Shown here: positions 16,742 through 25,563 of the stretch, piece after piece | Layout: each line of letters begins with the position of its first letter | How positions within the stretch are numbered: position 1 is the stretch's first letter | Source of the DNA: Flavobacteriales bacterium | GTDB lineage: Bacteria; Bacteroidota; Bacteroidia; Flavobacteriales_D; CAJJDF01 | DNA length: 59,433 bases | Assembly: GCA_020630395.1 (NCBI GenBank) | Contig: JAHDBM010000005.1 | Location: 28,564 to 87,996 of the forward strand | Direction: 5' to 3' | Notes under the pieces: generated by a model | Databases searched by the model: none | Told to the model about the DNA's origin: nothing | What the model saw: the letters and a program-made list of their open reading frames with translations, nothing else | Position numbers and translations under genes: made by a program

Positions 16742-17866
16742 TTATTTTCTTACGCTTACTTTTTCTCCGTCAACAATTGCATTTGCGCCAGCTACAATAA
16801 CCTGTGTTCCTATTTTAAGCCCACTCTTTTTAGATATTTGTGTATTATCTCCTTCTGTGGCTTCTACTGAAACAAGCTTCTTTTTAGCTATTCCTTCATT
16901 CAATATGTATACATATTTCTGCCCTTTGTTATCTTCTAAGACACTGGCAGAAGGAACAACTATAGCGCTATCTGTATATCTTTTTGTAACTGTAACTTCT
17001 GCAATTAAGTTTGGTAAGATTTTATTGTCTTTGTTATTAATGTTAACACGAATATCAAATGTTCTATTAGCAGGATTAATAAACTTACCTGTTTGAGATA
17101 TTGCTAAATCATCTAGTGTTAAATCTAATGAAGGAAAATAAACAGATACTTTACTCCCTTTATTAATAGTTGATAAGTAGTTTTCTGCAATATCGCTTAC
17201 CACTGTAATTTTATCAAGATTTAATACTCTAAACATGGGCATAGCAGGGTTTGCCATTTCCCCAACATTAGGGAAAATTTCATCTACATAACCTGTTATT
17301 GGAGATGATACTCTAGATTTACTTGCTTGCATACCAAGAGTAGCTAGTTTTTTCTCTAATGCTTCTTTTTGATTTTTTGCTTGTTCGTATTGAACTTCAG
17401 TTCCAACACCTTTTTTTCTTAAATTCTCTTGCTTTTCTAGCATGTAATTAGCCAATTCAAGAGATTTTTCTAGCTCAGCTACGTTTTTATTTAGTATATC
17501 CGAATCTAAACTAGCTAATGTTTTTCCTGCAGAAATTTTTTGACCTTCTTTAACAAAAATGCCTCTAATAGTACCACTAGCTTGCGGACTTACGAGTACA
17601 TTTTTATCAGCCTCAACATTACCTTGAAACGTAACGGTTTCAGCAAATGGTTCTTGGGTAATGTTAGCTACAGCAACAGAAGGATAGTTAGGTTTACTGG
17701 TTGTATCTAAATCTTCAATTTTTTTATCAATTTCTTTCAAATCAGCATTAAGAGCTGATATTTCAGATTCAATTTTTTTTCTATCTTTTTTTAATTCATC
17801 AATACTACCTCCAGCTGCACAAGCTGCAAGGATGATTATTGAAACTGGTATGATTAACTTTTTCAT
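16742..17866 (-). CDS. RND efflux periplasmic adaptor (membrane fusion lipoprotein)
   Basis: 374 residues. The signal peptide ends in a lipobox (LAAC, Cys at about 16), so it is a lipoprotein. A coiled-coil segment (about 22-58) precedes the biotinyl-lipoyl-like half (VLVSPQASGTIRGIFVKEGQ). Next come an alpha-helical hairpin (about 130-180), the second lipoyl half (SRVSSPITGYVDEI), a beta-barrel domain and a C-terminal membrane-proximal domain. This order is the standard HlyD/AcrA architecture. The protein bridges the pump encoded 33 bp downstream and the TolC-like channel encoded 23 bp upstream. Confidence 0.94.
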   Translation of the reverse strand: MKKLIIPVSIIILAACAAGGSIDELKKDRKKIESEISALNADLKEIDKKIEDLDTTSKPNYPSVAVANITQEPFAETVTFQGNVEADKNVLVSPQASGTIRGIFVKEGQKISAGKTLASLDSDILNKNVAELEKSLELANYMLEKQENLRKKGVGTEVQYEQAKNQKEALEKKLATLGMQASKSRVSSPITGYVDEIFPNVGEMANPAMPMFRVLNLDKITVVSDIAENYLSTINKGSKVSVYFPSLDLTLDDLAISQTGKFINPANRTFDIRVNINNKDNKILPNLIAEVTVTKRYTDSAIVVPSASVLEDNKGQKYVYILNEGIAKKKLVSVEATEGDNTQISKKSGLKIGTQVIVAGANAIVDGEKVSVRK

Positions 17867-17889
17867 TTTTATAATTGGTTTAAAAGGGC

Positions 17890-19215
17890 TTATAGTTTAT
17901 TACTTAATTTATCTAATTGAAGTTTAGTGTTTATTAGGTTGTACATAGCCTGTATGTACTGAGATTCTGAACTAACATATTGCGATTGAGCTTGGGTTAA
18001 TTCCATACTAGAAACAACACCTTCTTTATATTTAATTTGGTATCGATCGTATATTTTTTTAGCAGTTTCAACAGCTTCTTGTTGTACTTCGTAAGCTTCT
18101 TTAGCATTATCATAGGCAGTTTTAGCATTTTTAAGCTGTAAGCTTAATCCGTCTTCTACTAATTTAAGTTCGTTTTCACTTTGTTTAAGTGTAAGTTTAG
18201 CTTGGTTAACTAATGCTTTTTGTTGGCCACCACTCCAAACAGGAATAGAAAGTTTTAACCCCCAAATTGTTGTTGGATACCATGGTTTGTTTTCAAAAAA
18301 GTCGAAATCATTTCTAAATGCATTTTGTTGATGAGAAAAGAATGCTCCCAAACTTGGTAATCCTCTTGATTTTTCATATTTAACACCTAATTGATTTAGT
18401 TCAACTTGGGTGTTTAGTAATTGAACATCAAGGTTGTTAGCTAAATCAGTATCAGTATTTACATTTTGAACTTGAGATACAACTTCCTTAAAAGAAGAGG
18501 TTAAGCTAATTGTACTATTTAGATCAAGTCCCATCTCATATTTAAGCATAGTTTCAGCAAGTTCTAATTGCTTTTTAGCACTTGATATAGCATTTTTTGT
18601 ATTTAAAACAGATAAGTTTAGTTGATCGAGATTGTCTTCTTCAATTAGTCCTTCTTCAAATATGATTTTAGTATCATCATACATTTTTTGTGAAGTTTTT
18701 AAAAGATCTTCAAGAGTAGTTATGCTTTCAGAAGAAACAAGTACACTGTAGTATGCTTTGGTAACCGCCTCTTTAATATCGAGTTCAGTTTTTTGTTTTT
18801 GGAGAGCACTTACATTTTTAAATTTCTTTGCAGTTTGTAACCCAACTAGAAAACTACCATCAAATATTAACTGAGATACAGTTAAAGATGCTCCCATATT
18901 AAACTCTGTTCCAAATTGCAATTCTACGATATCATCAGGTCCTGCAAATGGGTTAAAAGCTTGAGCAGGAGCAACAGTAGTAGCAATATCTAAAAAATGA
19001 TTAAAAGTACCTTCGGCACTAATATTAGGTAATCCAATACCAAACGTTTGTTTTACTTTTTGATTTGCTTTTTCGATTTCAAAATCTGCATTATCCACTT
19101 TTTTATTATTCTTAAGTGCATAATCTACAGCTTCTGTTATCGAGTATTTTTGGGCATTAACACTCTGGAATACCAGTAGTGTTGCAATAAAACCAATTAA
19201 TCTTTTTCTTTTCAT
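17890..19215 (-). CDS. TolC-family outer-membrane efflux channel
   Basis: 441 residues with a cleavable signal peptide (ends QSVNAQ). The rest is two related halves of long amphipathic helices and strands typical of outer-membrane efflux proteins. Repeated heptad-like segments (YDNAKEAYEVQQEAVETAKK; SSMELTQAQSQYVSSESQYI) are the tunnel helices. It is the outer-membrane exit duct for the RND complex. It lies 41 bp after tetR and 23 bp before the adaptor gene. Confidence 0.93.
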   Translation of the reverse strand: MKRKRLIGFIATLLVFQSVNAQKYSITEAVDYALKNNKKVDNADFEIEKANQKVKQTFGIGLPNISAEGTFNHFLDIATTVAPAQAFNPFAGPDDIVELQFGTEFNMGASLTVSQLIFDGSFLVGLQTAKKFKNVSALQKQKTELDIKEAVTKAYYSVLVSSESITTLEDLLKTSQKMYDDTKIIFEEGLIEEDNLDQLNLSVLNTKNAISSAKKQLELAETMLKYEMGLDLNSTISLTSSFKEVVSQVQNVNTDTDLANNLDVQLLNTQVELNQLGVKYEKSRGLPSLGAFFSHQQNAFRNDFDFFENKPWYPTTIWGLKLSIPVWSGGQQKALVNQAKLTLKQSENELKLVEDGLSLQLKNAKTAYDNAKEAYEVQQEAVETAKKIYDRYQIKYKEGVVSSMELTQAQSQYVSSESQYIQAMYNLINTKLQLDKLSNKL

Positions 19216-19241
19216 TTATATAAAATTTGCAATTATTAGTT

Positions 19242-19254
19242 GCCCATTATGGGC
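19242..19254 (-). other. Small GC-rich hairpin after the tetR stop codon
   Basis: GCCCA-TTA-TGGGC (19242-19254) sits directly after the tetR stop codon (19258-19256) in the 41-bp tetR-tolC gap. There is no T run, so it is not a full terminator. It could be an RNA-processing or stabilising hairpin. Confidence 0.3.
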
Positions 19255-19255
19255 T

Positions 19256-19879
19256 TTATATATCGATTGATTCTTTTTTGATTCTTTCTATTAAGTATGT
19301 TCTACCATTTTCATTGGCAAGTCCTCTAATATGATAGCGTATCATTTCTAGGTATACCTCATGAAACGAATATTTTTTTCCTCCAAATCCTTCTCGGTCC
19401 ATGAATATTTCCATTTTATGAACAAATAATCCAGCCAAAATAGTAGAGTCAAGATTTTTACGATAAAGTCCTTCTTGCATACCTCTTTCGATATTGTCTT
19501 TAATACAACCAAAAACAAATTCAGTTTTATGTTTTTCGAACATTTTTTTTGCAAAAGGGTAGTATTTTTCCATTTCAAAATGAACTGAAGGATGTAGTTC
19601 TTCGAATCTAGCTGTAATTGCTTTCGCCATCTGAATAATTTTATCAATAGCATTTTCACTTTGTTCCAGTATGTGGCAAGTTTGAGTTTCCTCTAACTTC
19701 ATGAAAGCTTTTACTGTTTCTTCTATGATTTCATTTTTATCTTTAAACTCCTGGTATAATGTTTTTTTAGAAATACCTAGTTCTTTGGCTATATCATTTA
19801 CCCCTACACTTTTAAAGCCATACTTTAGGAATAACCTCATGATTTGCTCTAAATATTCATATCTTTTTTCCGAACTCAT
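19256..19879 (-). CDS. TetR/AcrR-family transcriptional regulator of the efflux operon
   Basis: 207 residues. The N-terminal helix-turn-helix (about 8-55) contains IAKELGISKKTLYQEFKDKN, the classical TetR recognition helix. The C-terminal ligand-binding domain is variable. As first gene of the operon it most likely represses its own promoter and the efflux genes. The 5' region contains a striking inverted repeat around the -7 box (see separate entry), a plausible autoregulatory operator. The inducer is unknown. Confidence 0.93.
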   Translation of the reverse strand: MSSEKRYEYLEQIMRLFLKYGFKSVGVNDIAKELGISKKTLYQEFKDKNEIIEETVKAFMKLEETQTCHILEQSENAIDKIIQMAKAITARFEELHPSVHFEMEKYYPFAKKMFEKHKTEFVFGCIKDNIERGMQEGLYRKNLDSTILAGLFVHKMEIFMDREGFGGKKYSFHEVYLEMIRYHIRGLANENGRTYLIERIKKESIDI

Positions 19880-19884
19880 GGAAC

Positions 19885-19942
19885 AAAGTTTGTTAAAAAA
19901 ACTTTGGAAACAAATTTAACTTAAAAAGTTTCCAAAGTTTTT
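19885..19942. promoter_or_regulatory. Inverted-repeat operator around the tetR promoter
   Basis: A perfect 15-bp inverted repeat, 19897-19911 and 19928-19942, is separated by 16 bp. The octamer CAAAGTTT occurs three times: 19885-19892 (+), 19899-19906 (-) and 19933-19940 (+). Between the arms and touching one of them, the minus strand reads TAAATTTG (19918-19911), a match to the TAnnTTTG -7 box. No convincing -33 TTG at normal spacing was found. Binding here by the divergent TetR is inferred. Confidence 0.55.
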
Positions 19943-20011
19943 CGTCTCCATTAAACTAGTTTTATTGAAATGTTTCTTTTTTAGTAGCTTTATCTATTAT
20001 AATTTGAATAT

Positions 20012-21286
20012 ATGATTGATTTTAATTCACTTGAATATGCCCAAAAACTCGATAATAATGATGAGTTAAGAGCTTACAGAGAACGATTTCATTTCCCTGT
20101 TATAGATAATAAAGAGGTAATCTATTTTACGGGAAATTCACTAGGTCTTCAACCTAAATTGGTAAGCGATTATATTAAACAAGAGCTGGATGATTGGGCT
20201 AAATGGGGAGTGGAAGGTCATTTTCATGGTAAAAACCCTTGGTTTTCTTATCATGAAATCTTGACGAGTAAAATGGCTAGAGTTGTAGGAGCTAAAGATG
20301 AAGAGGTGGTGGTTATGGGAAGTTTATCATCTAATGTTCATTTGTTAATGGTTTCTTTTTATCAACCAAAAGGAAAACGTACTAAAATTATTTGTGAAGC
20401 AAAAGCTTTTCCAAGCGATCAATATATCTTAGAAACTCAAGTTAAACATCATGGATTAAATCCTGATGATACCATTATTGAAATTACCCCAAGAGAAGGT
20501 GAAGAGCTTATTCATGAAGAAGATATTATTAAGGCTATTGATGAAACTGGAGATGAATTAGCCTTGGTAATGATTGGTGGTGTAAATTATTACACGGGTC
20601 AGTTATTCAATATGAAAAACATTGCTAAACACGGTCATGCTGTTGGTGCAAAAGTAGGTTTTGATTTAGCTCATGCAGCTGGTAATATTAACCTAACCTT
20701 ACATGACGATAATATTGATTTTGCAGCTTGGTGTACTTATAAATATTTAAACTCTGGTCCAGGAGGGATTTCAGGAATTTTTATTCATGAGCGACATGTT
20801 ACAAATAAAGAGTTAAACCGATTTGCTGGCTGGTGGGGTCAAGATAAAGACACACGTTTTTTAATGGAAAAGGGGTTTAATCCAATACCTACAGCCGAAG
20901 GTTGGCAATTGAGTAATGCACCTGTATTACTAATGGCTTCTTTAAATGCATCACTTGATATTTTTGATGAAGCAGGTATGGATAGAATAGGAGCTAAGCG
21001 GGATGAATTAACTGCCTATCTTGAAGAGATTATACATTCAATTAGTGCTAGAAATGAGAACGTAGAGTTTGATCTGATAACTCCTAAAGATAAAACTAAA
21101 AGAGGAGCTCAGCTTTCTATTGCCGCAAAAGGACAGGGTAAAGCATTGTTTGATAAATTAACAAAAGAAGGAGTAATTGCAGATTGGCGAGAACCAAATG
21201 TAATACGAATAGCTCCTGCTCCGTTATATAATAGTTTTGAAGATTGTTATCGTTTTGGTCAAGCTTTAGAACGATCAATTTCTTAA
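20012..21286 (+). CDS. kynU: Kynureninase
   Basis: 424 residues, full length for the family. This PLP enzyme cleaves kynurenine to anthranilate plus alanine, or 3-hydroxykynurenine to 3-hydroxyanthranilate plus alanine. Visible features are the N-terminal [11 protein letters not shown] motif, the PLP-pocket Asp218 in [10 protein letters not shown], and Lys244 in [12 protein letters not shown] as the Schiff-base lysine. A conserved WWGQ segment follows. Kynurenine 3-monooxygenase is encoded downstream at 23258, so the likely route is tryptophan to 3-hydroxyanthranilate. The gene is divergent from the efflux operon (132-bp gap) and starts the + strand cluster. Confidence 0.96.
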   Translation: MIDFNSLEYAQKLDNNDELRAYRERFHFPVIDNKEVIYFTGNSLGLQPKLVSDYIKQELDDWAKWGVEGHFHGKNPWFSYHEILTSKMARVVGAKDEEVVVMGSLSSNVHLLMVSFYQPKGKRTKIICEAKAFPSDQYILETQVKHHGLNPDDTIIEITPREGEELIHEEDIIKAIDETGDELALVMIGGVNYYTGQLFNMKNIAKHGHAVGAKVGFDLAHAAGNINLTLHDDNIDFAAWCTYKYLNSGPGGISGIFIHERHVTNKELNRFAGWWGQDKDTRFLMEKGFNPIPTAEGWQLSNAPVLLMASLNASLDIFDEAGMDRIGAKRDELTAYLEEIIHSISARNENVEFDLITPKDKTKRGAQLSIAAKGQGKALFDKLTKEGVIADWREPNVIRIAPAPLYNSFEDCYRFGQALERSIS

Positions 21287-21290
21287 TTGT

Positions 21291-22169
21291 ATGGCGAAAT
21301 TTTTGATAACCATTTTAGTATTAAATTCATCAATTTTTGCTCAACATAACTTGTGCGGAATATGGGCTTTTGATGAAACAATATCAGGAAAATATACCAA
21401 AGCTTTTCTTATTGATAAGCAATGTGAATCTTTTTTTTCGGGTTATTTTTATGATGAAGATGAAAATAGAGATTATACGATATATTATTTTTCAGGTAGT
21501 ATTTATGAAAATAATCTTATAGGAACGGCTAGTATAGTAAATCATTATTTTGGTGTTAAGCAAAATAAAAGGATTACGATAAGAGCTAATCTTATGAATG
21601 ATTCTGTAATGCAATATCCTAGGTATGAATATAGTCTTCCTCCGTATAGGGATAGTGAAACTGATATTTCCTTTTTTAAAATCAAAAGAATAAATAAAGA
21701 TGAGATTAACTACAGAAGGGTTATTCACGCACTCTCAAGATATCGAATAGATAAAAAGAATTGTAGTTGTGATACTGTAAGAGATAGCTTAGTTGAAAAA
21801 CAATTAACATTAGATAGTAATATTGTAAATAGGGAAAATAAAGTGATCCAAACAATTATTTACAAAGGAGATCATGTTTTGGTAAAACTTAAGGATAATA
21901 ATCAAATAGATGGGGATATAGTAAGTGTGTATTTGGATCAAAAATTGATAAAATCTAATATTAAACTAAAAAGAAGAAATAAAAAAATCAAAATATCATT
22001 ACCTACAAATAGGAAAGATCATACGTTACTTTTTGTTGCTGAAAACATAGGTGAAGTTCCACCAAATACAGCAGATATTGAAATGATTTTTAATGAAAAA
22101 AGAGTTAGTCTTCGCCTCAATTGTGACATGAAAACAAATAGTAGTATTATACTTAAACAAGAAGAATAA
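21291..22169 (+). CDS. Secreted protein of unknown function, first of a tandem paralogous pair
   Basis: 292 residues beginning with a short signal peptide (cleavage after SSIFA). The mature start HNLCGIW is shared with the next gene. The N-terminal half is beta-rich and may be lipocalin-like; this is a guess. The C-terminal ~100 residues form a distinct module. It begins with VLVKLKDNNQIDGDIVSVYL, has a VPPNTADIEM signature, and ends in a conserved SLRLNCDMKTNSSIIL strand. The same module is in the next gene, so the pair arose by duplication. It starts 4 bp after kynU and lies 1 bp before its paralogue, so co-transcription is likely. No function is assigned. Confidence 0.8.
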   Translation: MAKFLITILVLNSSIFAQHNLCGIWAFDETISGKYTKAFLIDKQCESFFSGYFYDEDENRDYTIYYFSGSIYENNLIGTASIVNHYFGVKQNKRITIRANLMNDSVMQYPRYEYSLPPYRDSETDISFFKIKRINKDEINYRRVIHALSRYRIDKKNCSCDTVRDSLVEKQLTLDSNIVNRENKVIQTIIYKGDHVLVKLKDNNQIDGDIVSVYLDQKLIKSNIKLKRRNKKIKISLPTNRKDHTLLFVAENIGEVPPNTADIEMIFNEKRVSLRLNCDMKTNSSIILKQEE

Positions 22170-22170
22170 A

Positions 22171-23052
22171 ATGAAGGCATTAGCTCTTTTAATAGCTCAG
22201 TTTTCAGTTGTTTGTTTAGTATCTTATGCTCAGCATAATTTATGCGGGATATGGGTAAATGGGAATAGTTATAATAAAGAATATGATGATGTACTTATTT
22301 TGAATGAGGTATGTGGAGATAATGTTGTAGGCTATTCTTACGATCAAGATGAAAGGGGAGGCTTTTGTAATTATAGGTTTGTTGGAAAAATAAAGCACAA
22401 AAGAAAAAAAGATATTTTAAAAGGCAAGTGTACGTTTTCCTATGAAAAGAAAAACGGGCATGTTGCAACTAGTTTAAAGCTTAATGTGTCGAATAAAAAA
22501 GCCACTACTATATCTGGTAAAAAATGGATAACCAGTCTTGGGATTTTATCCACTAAAAACGTCACCTATAGAAAAATTTCACTTAGTGAGTTTAATAAAA
22601 ATACAAGTTATAATAGGTTAAGATATTATCTTAATAAGTTAGATAGATGTGAGTGTGTAAAGAAAAAAGATTCAGTCGAAAGTACACAGAGTTCTGATAA
22701 AAAAAGATTGACAGAACGAAAGAATAAGCGTTTAAACACGTTTAAAATTAAATACTCTGAGCTTACCTTAAAACTAAGAGATGCTAATAAAGCTGATGGC
22801 GATAAAATAAGCATTTATCTAAATGGAGAATTAATCGTATCAAACTTTGAGGTTACAAAAAGAGCCAAGAAGCTTTCAGTGGTTTTGCCACCAGGCAAAA
22901 AGGAACATAGTTTAGTGTTTGTTGCTGATGATTTAGGGAGAACACCCCCTAATACTGCAGATATTGAAATTTCAAATTACAAGGATGTTTATCGCGTATC
23001 TTTAAACTGCGATCTCAAAACGAATAATGAAATTATTATTCAAAAGCCATAA
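22171..23052 (+). CDS. Secreted protein of unknown function, second of a tandem paralogous pair
   Basis: 293 residues with a signal peptide (ends LVSYA) and the same mature N-terminus HNLCGIW as its neighbour. Mid-region similarity is weak. The C-terminal module is well conserved: LRDANKADGDKISIYLNGEL, PPNTADIEI, and a final LNCDLKTNNEIIIQ. The central linker (about 160-195) is Lys/Ser-rich. The N-terminal half has diverged faster, which suggests different ligands and a shared C-terminal scaffold. Function unknown. Confidence 0.8.
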   Translation: MKALALLIAQFSVVCLVSYAQHNLCGIWVNGNSYNKEYDDVLILNEVCGDNVVGYSYDQDERGGFCNYRFVGKIKHKRKKDILKGKCTFSYEKKNGHVATSLKLNVSNKKATTISGKKWITSLGILSTKNVTYRKISLSEFNKNTSYNRLRYYLNKLDRCECVKKKDSVESTQSSDKKRLTERKNKRLNTFKIKYSELTLKLRDANKADGDKISIYLNGELIVSNFEVTKRAKKLSVVLPPGKKEHSLVFVADDLGRTPPNTADIEISNYKDVYRVSLNCDLKTNNEIIIQKP

Positions 23053-23140
23053 TTTAGTATTTGATATTTTTAAAGAATCTAGTCGTACAAGTTATTCTTA
23101 ATCCTTAAATTTAAAGTAGAGATAGTATCAGTGTGCCACA

Positions 23141-23210
23141 TTTGGTTCTCGATACAATTTTGGTTATTTCAACCAAAATCACTCGAACTGACATTAGTAT
23201 ATCTAATGTC
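23141..23210. repeat. Palindromic intergenic repeat with two hairpins
   Basis: The 205-bp gap before kmo contains two perfect hairpins. One is 9 bp (23157-23165 / 23171-23179, loop ATTTC); the other is 8 bp (23190-23197 / 23203-23210, loop TATAT). The text around them (TTCTCGATACAA ... ACTCGAACTGACA) resembles dispersed repeats I recall from flavobacterial genomes. No T run follows either hairpin. Only one copy is in this window. Confidence 0.65.
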
Positions 23211-23257
23211 TGTTAATTAGTAAATTAGATATTTCTTAGGGATAAAAACTATATTTA

Positions 23258-24601
23258 ATGAGTAAAAAAGCAATTGTTGTAGGTGCAGGTTTATCAGGTT
23301 CTTTATGGTCTATTTATTTAGCTAAGGCTGGCTATGAAGTAACCATTTATGAAAGACGTCAAAACATTAGAGATGTTGAGATATCAGCAGGAAAGTCAAT
23401 AAATTTGGCTCTATCTACAAGAGGATGGAAAGCTGTTGAAGGAGCTGGTATTAAAGATGAAGTAGCGGAAATTGCTATTCCTATGCCAGGTAGAATTATG
23501 CATGCTGTTGATGGGGAATTAACTTTTCAACCTTATGGCAAAGAAGGTGAAGCAATTTATTCTGTGTCAAGAGGACATCTTAATGCTATCATGATGAATA
23601 TGGCAGAAGAGAAAGGAGAAGCAACAATTCATTATCAGCATAAATGTGTAGGAGCAGATTTAGAGGAAGGGAAAGTAACAATCAAGAATCAATTAACAGG
23701 AGAAGTCTTTGAAGACACAGCAGATGTTGTGTTTGCAGCAGATGGTGCATTCTCTGCAGTACGTTATAAAGCGTTTCAAAAAACCAAACGATTCGATTAT
23801 TTACAGGACTTTATAGATGATGGCTATAAAGAATTATTGCTTCCAGCTAATGAAGATGGATCTTATCGTTTAGATAAACATGCCCTTCATATATGGCCTA
23901 GAGGTAGGTTTATGTTAATTGCTTTGCCAAATGAAGATGGGTCGTTTACCTGTACGTTATTCATGCCTTTTGAAGGAGAAAACTCTTTTGAAACTTTAAA
24001 AACTGATGAAGATGTAAAGACTTTCTTTAAAACAACATTTCCTGATTTTTACGATATGATGCCTAACCTTATTGAAAATTGGCATCAACATCCATTATCG
24101 GCCTTATCTATTATTAGATGCTATCCTTGGACAAAAGGAAAGACAGCACTAATGGGAGATGCTTGTCATGCAACTGTGCCATTTTATGGGCAAGGTATGA
24201 ATGCATCATTTGAAGATTGTACAGTACTCAATGATCTTATGCTAAAACATAATGAAAACTGGGAAGCTGTATTTAATGAATACCAGGAAACTAGAAAATC
24301 AGATGGAGATGCATTACAAGATTTGTCTTTACATAATTACTATGTGATGAGAGATTATGTAGCTGATCCTATGTTTTTATTACAAAAGAAAATTGAAGGA
24401 AAATTAATGGAGAAGCATCCAGAAAAATGGATGCCATTGTATAGTCAAGTTACGTTTAGTCATATTCCCTATTCTAAAGCATGGGAGACAGGACAAAAGC
24501 AAGATGCTATCATGAAAAAAGTAATGGATAAGCCAAATATCGAAGCTATTTGGGATAGCAAAGAGATTGAAAACGAGATTTTAGGTCTGTTAGGTGAGTA
24601 A
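23258..24601 (+). CDS. kmo: Kynurenine 3-monooxygenase
   Basis: 447 residues. This FAD- and NADPH-dependent hydroxylase converts L-kynurenine to 3-hydroxykynurenine. The Rossmann FAD motif GAGLSGSLWSIYLAKAG is at residues 8-24, followed by the YERR acidic strand end. The second FAD motif GDACHATVPFYGQGMNASFEDC lies near residue 305. Membrane-anchoring helices of the eukaryotic enzyme are not evident. With kynU, it supplies 3-hydroxyanthranilate for NAD synthesis or degradation. Its stop overlaps the GTG start of the next gene by 8 bp. Confidence 0.95.
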   Translation: MSKKAIVVGAGLSGSLWSIYLAKAGYEVTIYERRQNIRDVEISAGKSINLALSTRGWKAVEGAGIKDEVAEIAIPMPGRIMHAVDGELTFQPYGKEGEAIYSVSRGHLNAIMMNMAEEKGEATIHYQHKCVGADLEEGKVTIKNQLTGEVFEDTADVVFAADGAFSAVRYKAFQKTKRFDYLQDFIDDGYKELLLPANEDGSYRLDKHALHIWPRGRFMLIALPNEDGSFTCTLFMPFEGENSFETLKTDEDVKTFFKTTFPDFYDMMPNLIENWHQHPLSALSIIRCYPWTKGKTALMGDACHATVPFYGQGMNASFEDCTVLNDLMLKHNENWEAVFNEYQETRKSDGDALQDLSLHNYYVMRDYVADPMFLLQKKIEGKLMEKHPEKWMPLYSQVTFSHIPYSKAWETGQKQDAIMKKVMDKPNIEAIWDSKEIENEILGLLGE

Positions 24602-25247
24602 GCAACCTCATATTTATTTGTTTAGTGGGTTGGGAGCTGATGAGGATCTGCTTAGGCGAATATCATTACCGTTTGAATCAACTTTTATTCCTTGGAGTAA
24701 TAATCTTTCATCTAGCGAAACAATTAAAGAGTATGCAAAAAGATTTTTACCAAGTATTGAGCATGAAAACCCCATTTTGATAGGGGTTTCATTTGGAGGT
24801 ATTGTTGCAATAGAACTTGCTAAATTAATCTCAGTACAAAAAGTCATTATAATATCTTCTGTGAAGGAAAAAGTTGAAATTCCAATATTATATAAATTGG
24901 CAGGAATATCAAATATTGACACGCTAATACCAACTGGTTTATTTAATTTAAATTTTCCTTTATTAGATTATGTTGTTGGAGCTTCCAATAAAGATTCGAG
25001 AGCATTGTTTCATGATATCATTAATAATTCGGATCCTAATTTTATTAAATGGAGCATAGTATCTTTTATAAGGTGGAATAATAAAGAAAAAATTGCTAAT
25101 TTAATTCATATACACGGGGATAATGATAAGTTTATTCCCGCAAAAGGAAAAATAGATTATGTAATTAAGGGAGGAGGGCATTTGATGGTATTTGATAAAG
25201 CAGATGAAGTTTCGAAAGCAATAGCGGAGGCTTTAAAAGAAATGTAA
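24594..25247 (+). CDS. Alpha/beta hydrolase
   Basis: 217 residues, start GTG overlapping kmo by 8 bp; no ATG is available nearby. The nucleophile elbow is GVSFGG (Ser about 66). The acid lies in HGDNDKFIP, and the catalytic His is probably in GGGHLMVF near residue 195. The oxyanion-loop region is FSGLGAD near the N-terminus. Translational coupling to kmo suggests a linked role, but the substrate cannot be read from sequence. Some kynurenine formamidases have this fold, so that is one option, not a call. Confidence 0.85.
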   Translation: MSKQPHIYLFSGLGADEDLLRRISLPFESTFIPWSNNLSSSETIKEYAKRFLPSIEHENPILIGVSFGGIVAIELAKLISVQKVIIISSVKEKVEIPILYKLAGISNIDTLIPTGLFNLNFPLLDYVVGASNKDSRALFHDIINNSDPNFIKWSIVSFIRWNNKEKIANLIHIHGDNDKFIPAKGKIDYVIKGGGHLMVFDKADEVSKAIAEALKEM

Positions 25248-25259
25248 TTCTTAATAAAG

Positions 25260-25481
25260 TTGCAACAGTATAAGGATAAACTTTTTTTAACCCCAGAAGA
25301 ACCGGCAAAACTATTTGCCATTTTGCCAGGAAACAAACTTGTAGTTTTTCCTTTATCGAAATTTAATACCATAGATTTTGCAGCAATGAGACAAGAACAA
25401 GATCCCACTCATTATTTTGAGTTTTCACAAGTATATGGATTAAAAAATGCCCAGGATGTTAGGAATGCTTTTGGGAGTTGA
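25260..25481 (+). CDS. Small conserved-looking protein of unknown function
   Basis: 73 residues from a TTG start; the only Met codon within the frame comes late. The gene follows the hydrolase by 12 bp. The protein is soluble, with no signal peptide, and contains FLTPEEPAKLFAILPGNKLVVFPLSKF. The frame is open only between close stops, and the length is short, so support is the operon position and a protein-like composition. Function unknown. Confidence 0.6.
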   Translation: MQQYKDKLFLTPEEPAKLFAILPGNKLVVFPLSKFNTIDFAAMRQEQDPTHYFEFSQVYGLKNAQDVRNAFGS

Positions 25482-25563
25482 GGTGTCTTGTTTGTTTTGT
25501 TTCTTTCACAATAAAAAAGTATTTGAAAGGAAGATTAATAATCTGGAGGTAGTAAATTATTTG

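Noticed and set aside
23141-23210. CRISPR-like reading of the hairpin repeat before kmo
   Set aside because: No regularly spaced direct repeats and no cas genes.
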